A DNA stretch of 64,000 nt, from the NCBI GenBank assembly GCA_019802505.1, contig JAFMOC010000011.1, positions 4,788,001-4,852,000 of the forward strand, read 5' to 3'. Position 1 is the first letter of the stretch. Each line of letters opens with the position of its first letter. A program made the position numbers and the translations under genes. A model generated the notes under the pieces. That model saw nothing but the letters and a program-made list of their open reading frames with translations. It was not told the DNA's origin and searched no databases. Source of the stretch: Corydoras sp. C115. Lineage: Eukaryota; Chordata; Actinopteri; Siluriformes; Callichthyidae. Below, piece by piece: positions 11,669 through 22,619 of the stretch.

Positions 11669-12011
11669 TTCATTCATTATCTCCCACTTTATCCTCTATT
11701 AGGGTCGCGGTGGGGTTCCCCATGCCCATCCAGGGGAGAGCGTCTCGGGCGCTGGGCAGATAGACCCAGGACAGGGCGCCAATCCATCGCTGGGCACACA
11801 CTCACTCACACAGACACACTCTATATGGGGCAATTTTGAGAATTCAATTAACTTTATCCATGTTTTTGGACTGTGGGAGCAAACCGGAGAACCCGGAGGA
11901 AACCCACGCAGACACGGGGAGAACATGGAAACTCCACCCAGATGGGTATTCGAACCGGGAATCCCTAGCGCTGAGAGGCGAACGTGCTAACCACTAAGCC
12001 ACCGTGCCGCC
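11669..12011 (-). mobile_element. DANA-like SINE, full length
   Basis: Flanked by the perfect 12-bp duplication CTCAATTATTCA at 11657-11668 and 12012-12023. Confidence 0.93.
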
Positions 12012-12044
12012 CTCAATTATTCAATCGCTTATTATCTAAACTTT

Positions 12045-12290
12045 ATATCTTGATTAAGGTCTACAACTTGCTGAAGCCTATTCCTCGTGGGGTGACACAG
12101 CATGGACAGGTCACCAGTCCATCACAGGGCACACAATCAGACAGACTAATTCTCTCACACATTCACACCTAGGGACATTTTAAGTACCGTATTGTCAATT
12201 TAACTTCTTGCGTGATTTTGGACTGTGAAGGAAACCAGAGAACCCCTCAGAGACACGGGCAGAACATACACACTTCACACAAAGTATCTT
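12045..12290 (-). mobile_element. Ancient DANA-related SINE remnant
   Basis: Shows the same order of landmarks as the young copies (GGTCACCAGTCCATCACAGG, ACACATTCACAC, GGACTGTGAAGGAAACCAGAG, GACACGGGCAGAACAT) but is heavily diverged. It may be an older subfamily. Confidence 0.6.
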
Positions 12291-12476
12291 GTTTTTTTTT
12301 CTCAAAAACATTAAACTATTAAACACTTAACTGCTTTGTTAACCACACTGCGTGGTATTTAGTATACTGTTGTCTGTATACTGTTATTTATCCTTTATTT
12401 TTTTAGTTCATTATAACTCAGAAAATGTTGCAATAACAACTAATTTTCTCTAAATAACAACTAATTATCGGAACCT

Positions 12477-12840
12477 TTCATTCATTCATTCACTAATTCA
12501 TTTTCTTCCGCTTTATCCTATATTAGGGTCGCGGTGGGGTTCCCCATGCCCATCCAGGTGAGAACATTTCGGGCGCTGGGCAGATACACCCAGGACAGGG
12601 CACCAATCTAAAGCTGGGCACACACTCACTCACACAGACACACACGCATACACACTCTATATGGGGCAATTTGGAGAACTCAATTGACTTGATCCATGTT
12701 TTTGTACTGTGGGAGGAAACAGGAGAATCCGGAGGAAACCCATGGGGAGAACATGGAAACTCCACCCAGATGGGGATTCGAACCGGGAATCCCTAGTGCT
12801 GAGAGGCGAACGTGCTAACCACTAAACCACCGTGCCGCCC
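12477..12840 (-). mobile_element. DANA-like SINE, full length
   Basis: Flanked by the 13-bp duplication ATTATCGGAACCT at 12464-12476 and 12841-12853. Confidence 0.93.
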
Positions 12841-13289
12841 ATTATCGGAACCTGCTGTAGAAAAATATAACAGATGACCCTCATCCAAGACGATAATTTA
12901 GTAATTATCTTGGTAATTTAGCGTGTTACATTTGTCCAAAATGTAGTGGAACATTTTAAAGTGAGGCTGAAGGACAGAATTTACAGAACATCTACAGTGG
13001 TCTTAGTTCCACTTTTAAAACGATGACACACCAATATAGGTGACAACCAACACGATTGCTTCTCTGCCATCATATACTGCATTTGTGATCTGAGCCATAT
13101 CTTTGAATATCCATAGCTTGCACCTTATATTCTGATTCAAATAATAAATTTTTTGTTCATGCATTTATTTCATCACATTTTGTTAACTACAATTCCCTTT
13201 TTATTTGCTTTAACAAAATAAATAAATTCCTATTCGTAATAAGTGCTTTTCAGTATGTTTATAACTCTGCTGCTAATGGCCTTTGAGCA

Positions 13290-13660
13290 AACTGCACACA
13301 CCTTAATTCTTCATCAGTGACTGTGATTGGTTACCTGTTCAGCTCCAGTAATCAGTTGAAAGTCCTTCTGTTAACATGCAAATCTTTTCATGGCCTGTCA
13401 CCTGCCTCTGTCTGAACGTCTACACCCTTAATGTCCTACACATTCACTTAGTCTACTGATTGTGTCTTTTGTTTATACCCACATTCTGATTACTCACTGC
13501 TGCTGTTAGCTCACTGCTCACGGCTTGTGATGTCATTTACCACGCTAAATGGTGGAGTGATCTTCCCAACTCTGTCCATAATGCTGAGACATTCAGCATC
13601 TGCAAGAAGCCTCTAAAGAAACCTCTAAAGCCATTGCTTACAATGCTCGGTATAAATTGC
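13290..13660 (+). mobile_element. Degenerate L2-like LINE 3' fragment
   Basis: Contains a translated WWSDLPNSV..AETF..CKKPL stretch at about 13550-13620. This matches the C-terminal 'WNxLPxxx..SFKxxLKTHLF' signature of fish L2-type reverse transcriptases and is similar in DNA to the fragment at 33570-33975. It is not intact. Confidence 0.5.
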
Positions 13661-16600
13661 TTGGTATATTCTGGTTAGAAGATCAGAGGTCTAACCAACA
13701 GTGTTGCTTATTTTAGTCTGTTGTTAAATTGCCTTTCATAGTCTCTTTTTACATTAATGATTTTTTTGAGCAGTTACATTTCCTTTGTTGTATTTTTATG
13801 TTTTTAGGCTCATACCTTTTTGGTCTTTCTACATTAACAATACCTTCACACGTAAGAGATCAGTTAATATCCCACTTGCATTTATAAGCATTCATTTGGC
13901 AGATGTCACCGCACCTGCATTCTCCACTGACACACTTCAGAGTGCATAGTTCTTATATGACTGTAAGGAACAGGATAGGTGTATTTAGTGATGATGTAGG
14001 ACATCTAGTAATTGTTTTTGTCTTCGTTGTGTAATTTATCAAGATCATTTATGAACTTGTTTTATTTAGTAAGTAACCAAATATACTTCCTGGAAATTAG
14101 TTTGCATTGCAATAAAAAATTCATCTGTAAATGATTCCGGTAGTTTTTTCTATTTTGTTCAGATTACATTTTATGAGAATGAAAGGTAGGGCAGAAAAAA
14201 AAACTCATGTGCAACCAATTACAGGTGTGTCAGCTAAACAGAAAACTCTTTTATAATGAAGGTGCAGTATGTCCATTTTTTTGGGACTTTGATATAATTG
14301 CAGATAATTGCACCCGGCCCTTCCTTATGATAAAAATGAAGTAGGTTCAACTTAATTGAGGACTTAAATTTAGCCTTATGTAAGCCTTATATTGTTGATT
14401 TAAAACTCTAAAACTGTAGTTTTTGATCTTCAGTCAGTTGATTTATGCTGAAAGTATATATTGACTCTAATCTTGACCAATAAAAATTTTACCACAGAAA
14501 AAAATATTGTAAAACACGCCTATCCAAGTGAACATGAGTCACCGGATGTAGGCCATGAGGTGTATGGAAGAGAGGAGGCAGCTCATCTCCAAAACAAACT
14601 CCTGCCAATGACCAATGAATGAAAACATACAGTAATTACTTTCACACACCAGCACTCTGCTTTGCTTGCATTTTTTTATTAGTTATAGATTACCTAATTA
14701 AAAAAAACTATTAATTAATGCTTACTAATCTGAAAATAAGATTTGACAAGTCTTCTTCACATTAACAGTAAATAAAACTATAAATGAAAAAACTGATGAA
14801 TAAATGTTCTGTAGAATAATGACAGGATAAACCAGAAACCCAAGAGCTGATAACAAAAATTACAATTTGATTATGTAGAATTTGAGAATTTTTCTAAGTA
14901 GACTCATCTTGTCATGATGTCCCAACATGTAGTACAAATGAAAAATAAACTTGAAACTTGAAACTTGAACTTGATCACACTGTGGGTCTTGAGTATTTGT
15001 ATGCTATGGTACATGAGTCAGGCTACTTAAACAAGAAGCCAGGGTTGACTGGAGCCATCAGTCCTCAGGTTGGCATTGTTGATTTTTAGCCTCATTTGCT
15101 GCTTGTCCTGGTGATTTTATTTTGGTTTTCACTAAAAAATTTTTTTTTTAAATGGCAGAGTTAAAAGACTCTTCTTTTATATTCAGACATTTTATAGTTT
15201 TAAATTAACTTATTTGCAACACGTGCAAAAAATGCAAGCAAATAATGTAAGGAAACTTTCCCACATAACTGAGCTGTATAGGCTAAAATTACACTTAAAT
15301 ATCACTGAATAAATTTCCACTGTGATATTTAATAATGAATATTTTACTTAATTTGAAATAAAAAAGTTTTGTTTGTGTGATTTAGTTTTTTTTATCTACT
15401 TTTAGAAATCTGGTAAATCTTTTGTTAAAATTTATGCAGAAGAAAAACAACTGTAAAAGATTGACAAAAGAATCACTATATCCATATTTTACATAACCTA
15501 GATAAAACAGATGAAATCTGACTATATTCTGTTCAGAAAAGTAAAAACAATTTGATGGTCTTGCCTTTTGCCTCAAAATCCACTGTGGAAGAAACCCTGC
15601 TGACTGTGCAAACCTGATGCCATTTCTCTAGCCTGAAACCATGGTTAGTTGAGTTGCCCATCCTTCTTTTTCTATATCCTAGACAAACGGTCTTAATTGT
15701 GCCTTTCTTTTCCAGGTCCCCACCTACCTGGCCTTATATAGTGGCTATTAACCATGAAGTCACTTGTTTTAAATCACTTTTTTCTATGCTACTTCCTTGC
15801 CCACATATGACAATGTCTTTGACATTCCCTGGCGTCCTGGGAAAATGCCTTAAGGGTAAACTTTATTATGTTGTCTTAATGTTTTGTACCAATAAATTAA
15901 CAGTCTCTCTAAAGATTTAACTGTATCCAAAGTTTATTAATACTTAAACATTATTGATTTGTGTATTTTACAACTGGTATTTAAGTACATTGCTAGCCAT
16001 ATAATTAAAAAAAATAAATAAATAATAAAGGTTATTCATATTTAGTGATTTATTATTATTGCCCCGTGTTTGTGTCTGAGGTTTGGACTTGTAGAAGCTG
16101 AAGATCATTCGTTCTTTATGATCTGTTTGTATCTTCTAATGTGATGGTTAAAATTCAATTTTTCTTGCCATGTCAAGGGCTTCCTGATCTAATTGTGCCA
16201 TGAAGTGAAAGGACTAGTGTCATTCACTCCACCCTTAAAACTTGATTGGTGCTGCTGATTACAAAGCAGCTTACTCAGTGGAAAAATGCAGTGGGTGGTT
16301 TGAGCCATCACGGCGTATTAGAACAATAATGACTGAAGCTACTCAGCAGCCCAGTCAGGTTTAACCACCTTAACTTCATTCAGCTCTATCGTGCGATGGA
16401 CAGGTGAAGGAATAATTCCCGCCAAATCATCCATAGTATGTTTATAGCTCTTTTAGAATATGTACCTTCATCTGAAATGAATTACATTTAGGCAAAAAAT
16501 TCATTCACAATTCAAAGACATTTAACAGAGTGAATACACATTTCCCTAATTTTAATTTACGTGGTCTTCTCCCTATATAATTACTTTTTATATAAGTTAC

Positions 16601-16720
16601 TTTACCTATTTTTTTATTACCCCTGCATTCAGTTAAAGCTTACACTTTTTCTTTTTTAAGTTAGTCTATTTTCAGCTTATATGTGTATGTGGACCAATGT
16701 GTATGTATGTTTATGTAGCT
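13660..16720. other. Intergenic, no gene seen
   Basis: AT-rich and mostly unique. A short (CTTGAAA)n-like tract at about 14950-14973 may be a retroelement tail. The stretch 16180-16440 is higher in complexity than its surroundings and is listed as a candidate regulatory element. Confidence 0.5.
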
Positions 16721-16721
16721 A

Positions 16722-16840
16722 TATGAGGCGGTATGATGGCTTAGTGGTTGGTATGTTTGCCTCTCAGCGCTGGGGTTTCAGGTTTGAATCCGGATCTGAG
16801 TGGATGTTCTCCCCATGTCCACATGGGTCTTCTATATTTG
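16722..16840 (+). mobile_element. SINE head fragment
   Basis: Only the tRNA-like head and the first part of the body remain (ATGGCTTAGTGGTTGG, then AGGTTTGAATCC). It is diverged and truncated at its 3' side. Confidence 0.7.
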
Positions 16841-16849
16841 TTTTTGCTA

Positions 16850-17930
16850 TGTAACATATATTAACATCCCCATTCATGTGATATATATTTACTTTGTTGA
16901 TAGCATTGTGACATTGTAAAATGATCTTAATTCAAAATAATTGTAAAAGAAAAAATGATACTTGTTTCTTGTTCATATGACTTTTGAATGAGGCCAATAT
17001 TATGAATTTGACAGGGTCCAAAGAGGAAGTTATGCATGATCAATGGCACTAGCAGCTGTGTGTGGGACTGAGGCCCATAGAGAGGAAATGAGCTGACCCT
17101 TCACATGGGATTTTGGCCCACTAAAGAATTACCCCCTCAGCCTCCAGGTTTTTGGAATAGTTATTCTTCTTAACAAAGTCAGGGTATCATACGGCATATA
17201 ATTGTATGCATTATGACAAAGATGCATAAAGACTTGTGTCTTAAATTCTTTAAAGTGTATTGATGCCCTGTATTGTTTTCCATATGTTTGTGAGGAATGT
17301 CTCATGGAATTCTGTCTACCAGCCCTAAACATGCACATCAGGTAAATTAGCGATACTAAATTGCCCAACAGTTTGCAAATGTGTTTGTCCATAATGGACT
17401 AATGACCTATCCAGCAAATAGGATTGGGTCCTTGTACACCCCATAACTATAATGAGGATATGTGAATAATGTAGTATTAATGCCCTGATGGTTACACACA
17501 CATTGTGTCAAAAGTATTCCTACTGTTTGAAACTGTTTGATCTACGTTTCATAGTCCAGTTACTGAATGGTGTCCAGCTCATGAACACAGTAAAAATTAA
17601 AACATTACTTTGTGTCAACAGGACATGAATAGCTGGTTCTGTGAAAGATCTGGAAGCTTCCATAGAATTGACTTTTACTCCCACCTTCCTACGCCTACAT
17701 TGTCGTGACAGAGCAACTCAACATCCCATTCACTCTGCTTCACACAACTGCTGGAATGCTTTGATTAAACATAAAGCATTATGTACATTTCATAACCTAG
17801 AAAACTACATCATTCACATTAAATTCACTGCTGTAGAAATATATGCATTTAATAATTACTCATCATACCAGTGGCGATACACATTACTATATATAGCTAA
17901 TGGAAAAGAATTTATAAATATACTGTATAT
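16850..17930. other. Intergenic, no gene seen
   Basis: AT-rich, no supported feature. Several short ORFs have no recognisable similarity. Confidence 0.4.
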
Positions 17931-17939
17931 ATATATATA

Positions 17940-18310
17940 TAGTAATTTGGGGGTGAATGATTCTCAGCACTGCAGTGGCACTGTCATGGTGGTGTTACTT
18001 TGTATGTGTCTGAGCTGTGCTGTTACGACTGGATCATAAACAACAGTGCTGTGGGTGTATTTAAACATTGTGTCCACTCTTGTACATGTACGAAACAGCA
18101 GCTCATTTGCGGCACAGTTTCTATTAGTCATCCCCTTAATCCTTTTTTAATGCTCACAGGATGCTGCCAACAGGATGTTGGTGGCTGGCCATTTTTGGTT
18201 GATGGATTATACTTAGTTCAACCATGTCACTCATACTACTAAAACACTAACATACTATTAATGTCACTAATGTGCTGAAAATAATTTAACACCTCAATAA
18301 TACCTGCAGA
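17940..18310. repeat. Copy of the old dispersed repeat
   Basis: CAGCACTGCAGTGGCACTGT, a following GTCTGAGCTGTGCTGTTACG, then CCAACAGGATGTTGGTGGCT, match the other half of the repeat seen at 1650-2330. Confidence 0.5.
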
Positions 18311-18436
18311 GGAAACACAATCTCTAACGTCCATCTAAATGGCCAGTGAAGCTGGTGGAATAAAACCCTAAATGAAACAAGAAATGGAATAATTGCTGTG
18401 TTTTTCATACATTTTTCTACATATGATCAAGATAAC

Positions 18437-18760
18437 ATGGCGTGGTGCTTAAGTGGTTAGAACGTCTGCTTCTCAGCGCTGGGGATTCAGGTTCGAATCC
18501 AGATCTGGGAAGAGTTTCCATGTTTTCCACGTGAGTTTCTCCCGTTTCCTACCACAGTCCAAAAACATGGATTCAAGGCAAATTTGCTATTCTAAATTGA
18601 CCCTATATAGTGTGTGTGTGAGTGAGTGTGTGCCCAGCAATAGATTGGTGCCTGCGTGTATCTTTCTAGTGCACTAAACTTTCTCCCATGAATGGGCATG
18701 CGAAACCTCCCTGCAACACTAGTAGAGGATTAAGCCAAAAATAATGAGATAAGAATAAGC
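18437..18760 (+). mobile_element. Older DANA-like SINE
   Basis: Diverged full-length copy: TGCTTAAGTGGTTAGAACG head, GGTTCGAATCC B box, and ATTAAGCCAAAAATAATGAGA tail region. No clean target duplication. Confidence 0.8.
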
Positions 18761-18826
18761 AGATGGAGCGAGATTGAGTATCTGCTTTAATCTAGCTACA
18801 TAATCCCTTCTCTCATATACAGAACA

Positions 18827-19343
18827 TCCATCCATCCATCCATTAGCTTCCACTTTATCCTCTATTAGGGGGGGGGGGGGGGGGGGGGGGGTTCGTCTCG
18901 GGCACTTGGCAAATAAACCCAGGACAGGGCGCCAATCTATCGCTGGGAACACACTCACTCACACAGACACACTCTACACGCAATTTGGAGAATTGATCCA
19001 TGTTTTTTGGACTGTGGAATGAAATCGCAGTGTGGTTCCCCATGCCCATCCAGGGGAGAACATTTTGGGCGCTGGGCAGATACACCCAGGACAGGGCGCC
19101 AATCTATCGTTGGGCACACACTCACTCACACAGACACGCACGCATACACACTCTATAGGGGGCAATTTGGAGAACTCAATTGACTTGATCCATGTTTTTG
19201 GACTGTGGGAGGAAACCTGAGAACCCGGAGGAAACCCGCACAGACACGGAGATAACATGGAAATTCCACCCAGATTGGGATTCGAACCAGGAATCCCTAG
19301 TGCTGAGAGGAAAAGGTGCTAACCACTAAACCACCGTGCCGCC
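18827..19343 (-). mobile_element. DANA-like SINE with internal duplication (source locus, first element)
   Basis: Flanked by its own perfect 15-bp duplication CTCATATACAGAACA at 18812-18826 and 19344-19358. It carries the same internal junction (GGAGAATTGATCCATG, then restart of the body) as the dimer at 9895. A 24-nt poly(G) at 18868-18891 replaces part of the tail-proximal region. Confidence 0.9.
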
Positions 19344-19368
19344 CTCATATACAGAACAGTCTTATACA

Positions 19369-19711
19369 TCCATCCATTATCTTCCGCTTTATCCTATATT
19401 AGGGTCACGGGGGGGGTTCCCCATGCCCATCCAGGGGAGAACGTCTCGGGCGCTGGGCAGATACACCCAGGACAGGGCGCCAATCCATCGCTGGGCACAC
19501 ACTCACACACACATACACACTCTATATGGGGCAATTTGGAGAACTCAATTGACTTGATCCATGTTTTTGGACTGTGGGAGGAAACCGGAGAACACGGAGG
19601 AAACCCACGCGGACACGGGGAGAACATGGAAACTCCACCCAGATGGGGATTCGAACCGGGAATCCCTAGTGCTGAGAGGTGAACATGCTAACCACTAAAC
19701 CACCGTGCCGC
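19369..19711 (-). mobile_element. DANA-like SINE (source locus, second element)
   Basis: Flanked by its own 12-bp duplication CAGTCTTATACA at 19357-19368 and 19712-19723, which overlaps the duplication of its left neighbour. The two insertions are therefore independent events in adjacent target DNA. Confidence 0.9.
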
Positions 19712-19784
19712 CAGTCTTATACAGTTGGATCATTTCTGTACACAGCCGGCATACTGACCTGATGGACTTTTGAGTGTCTATTTT

Positions 19785-20133
19785 CATTCATTCTTTCATT
19801 ATCTTCCGCTTTATCCTCTATTAGGGTCGCGGTGGGGTTCCCCATGCCCATCCGGGGGAGAACATCTCGGGCGCTGGGCAGATAGACCCAGGACACGGCG
19901 CCAATCTATCGCTGGGCACACACTCACTCACACAGACACACTCTATATGGGGCAATTTTGAGAACTCAATTGACTTGAACCATGTTTTTGGACTGTGGGA
20001 GGAAACCGGAGAACCTGGAGGAAACCCACGCGGACAAGGGGAGAACATGGAAACTTCGCCCAGATGGGGATTCGAACCGGGAATCCCTAGTGCTGAGAGG
20101 AGAACATGCTAACCACTAAGCCACCGTGCCACC
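19785..20133 (-). mobile_element. DANA-like SINE in SINE/spacer tandem array
   Basis: Left flank ends TGTCTATTTT and right flank starts AGTCTTATACAG, the same pair of flanks as the next copy. No target duplication of its own, consistent with amplification by unequal exchange. Confidence 0.88.
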
Positions 20134-20205
20134 AGTCTTATACAGTTGGATCATTTCTGTACACAGCCGGCATACTGACCTGATGGACTTTTGTGTGTCT
20201 ATTTT

Positions 20206-20555
20206 CATTCATTCATTCATTCATTATCTCCCGCTTTATCCTCTATTAGGGTCGCGGTGGGGTTCCCCATGCCCATCCAGGGGAGAACATCTCGGATGCT
20301 GGGCAGATAGACCCAGGACAGGGCGCCAATCTATCGCTGGGCACACACTCACTCACACACACACTCTATAGGGGGCAATTTTGAGAATTCAATTGACTTG
20401 ATCCAAGTTTTTGGACTGTGGGAGGAAACCGGAGAACCCGGAGGAAACCCACACAGACACGGGGAGAACATGGAAACTCCACCCAGATGGGGATTCGAAC
20501 CGGGAATCTGAGAGCTGAGAGGAGAACATGCTAACCTCTAAGCCACCGTGCCACC
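20206..20555 (-). mobile_element. DANA-like SINE in SINE/spacer tandem array
   Basis: Same flanks as the copy at 19785. Its right-hand head lies about 200 bp from the start of errfi1 exon 1. Confidence 0.88.
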
Positions 20556-20759
20556 AGTCTTATACAGTCTTATACAGTATATGATCATTTCTGTACACAG
20601 CCGGCATACTGACCTGATGGACTTTTGTGTGTCTATTTTATATGAGCTATTTCAGGCTGTTTGTTCAAGGGAATAATAGTTTTTGAAACATGAAATACTT
20701 TTGGTATTTGTCAGTGTAAGTTTATTGAGCAATTACAGCAATCTATGGTCTCATGTGGT

Positions 20760-21044
20760 GGGCGCCAGCGGCAGAGTGACGTAGCGCCGCGATATGAATC
20801 AGCCTGTAGCTTTAAGAGAGGCAGAGCTCGTCTCAAACTTTACCAACCCATAGAAAACTGTTTCCACTGGTTTAGTCTGGTCGATTGTTTGTAATTCCTT
20901 TAGTCTCGCTCTGCTCTGTGTGTTTAGATTGGATTTTGTTGGAACAGGAGAAGCCGTAGTTTATATTAACTCAAGCAGGAGCCTCGGTCTTCTTAATAAA
21001 GGCGGATTTTCACGGAGCTCGGACACGGAGGAAGCGATCGACCC
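20760..21044 (+). other. errfi1: errfi1 5' non-coding exon 1 and promoter region
   Basis: CpG-rich block in AT-rich DNA ending in a strong donor, CCC|GTGAGT, at 21045. It has no ORF joining the coding exons and is best read as promoter plus untranslated first exon. TGACGTA at 20777-20783 is a CRE-like element, fitting errfi1's known behaviour as an early-response gene. The transcription start is not fixed by sequence. Confidence 0.7.
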
Positions 21045-21250
21045 GTGAGTAAACTCGATCTGTTCGATCTACTTCACATCACACTCTGTTTTAAAACGCG
21101 GGATCCGATTCTGATCTCAGAATGTAGCTGGGAGTCGTGTTTATAGAGTTAATTTGCTCTGGGAGCTGAGCCGTGGCTTTCCGCACCGCAGACTGCTGCG
21201 GAGGCTGAGTGTGAGATGAATCGCACCTGAGTCACAGCTGCAACCCGGGC

Positions 21251-22614
21251 CTCGAACCAAAGCCCTGCCTCACCACAGAGAACCAGCGAGATTCACTAAA
21301 CACTAAAAAAACGTTAAGGATTTAACGCTGTTCTAGCTTCAAAATCCAAATAACCCCTAAATTTACTACAGACACGCTCCATTTGATGTTATTGACTTGT
21401 AAAGAAGTCTTCCTTAACATTTAGACTCGAACCAAAGCCCTGCCTCACCACAGAGAATCAGCAAGATTCACTAAACACTAAAGAAACGTTAAGGATTTAA
21501 CGCTTTAAAATCCAAATAACCCCCAAATTTACTACAGACACGCTCCATTTGATGTTATTGACTTGTAAAGAAGTCTTCCTTAACATTTAGACTCGAACCA
21601 AAGCCCTGCCTCACCACAGAGAACCAGCAAGATTCACTAAACACTAAAGAAACGTTCAGGATTTAACGCTTTAAAATCCAAATAACCCCCAAATTTACTA
21701 CAGACACGCTCCATTTGATGCTATTGACTTGTAAAGAAGTCTTCCTTAACATTTAGACTCGAACCAAAGCCCTGCCTCACCACAGAGAATCAGCAAGATT
21801 CACTAAACACTAAAGAAACGTTAAGGATTTAACGCTTTAAAATCCAAATAACCCCCAAATTTACTACAGACACACTCCATTTGATGTTATTGACTTGTAA
21901 AGAAGTCTTCCTTAACATTTAGACTCGAACCAAAGCCCTGCCTCACTACAGAGAACCAGCAAGATTCACTAAACACTAAAGAAACGTTAAGGATTTAACG
22001 CTGTTCTAGCTTCAAAATCCAAATAACCCCCAAATTTACTACAGACACACTCCATTTGATTTTATTGACTTGTAAAGAAGTCTTCCTTAACATTTAGACT
22101 CGAACCAAAGCCCTGCCTCACCACAGAGAACCAGCAAGATTCACTAAACACTAAAGAAACGTTCAGGATTTAACGCTGGTCTAGCTTTAAAATTCAAATA
22201 ACCCCCAAATGAACTACAGACACGCTCCATTTGATTTTATTGACTTGTAAAGAAGTCTTCCTTAACATTTAGACTCAAACCAAAGCCCTGCCTCACCACA
22301 GAGAACCAGCGAGATTCACTAAACACTAAAGAAACGTTCAGGATTTAACGCTTTAAAATTCAAATAACCCCCAAATGAACTACAGACACGCTCCATTTGA
22401 TGTTATTGACTTGTAAAGAAGTCTTCCTTAACATTTAGACTCGAACCAAAGCCCTGCCTCACCACAGAGAACCAGCAAGATTCACTAAACACTAATGAAA
22501 CGTTCAGGATTTAATGCTGGTCTAGCTTCAAAATCCAAATAACCCCCAAATTTACTACAGACACGCTCCATTTGATGTTATTGACTTGTAAAGAAGACTT
22601 CCTTAACATTTAGA
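21251..22614 (+). repeat. Eight-copy minisatellite, units of 166 or 175 bp
   Basis: Measured on CTCGAACCAAAGCCCTGCC, successive unit starts are 21251, 21426, 21592, 21758, 21924, 22099, 22274, 22440 and the end at 22615. The lengths are 175, 166, 166, 166, 175, 175, 166 and 175. The 9-bp difference is one indel after TTTAACGCT. The array starts about 200 bp inside errfi1 intron 1. Confidence 0.95.
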
Positions 22615-22619
22615 CTCTT

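Larger units (their letters stand above)
19712..20640. repeat. Tandem array: about 85-bp spacer plus SINE, three spacer copies
   Basis: The spacer (GATCATTTCTGTACACAGCC ... GATGGACTTTTG ... TCTATTTT) occurs at about 19712-19784, 20134-20205 and 20556-20640, with periods of 421 and 434 bp, alternating with SINEs. Confidence 0.88.

Noticed and set aside
21251..22614. CRISPR-like regular repeat array
   Set aside because: The units are contiguous tandem repeats of 166-175 bp with no variable spacers, in a vertebrate intron.
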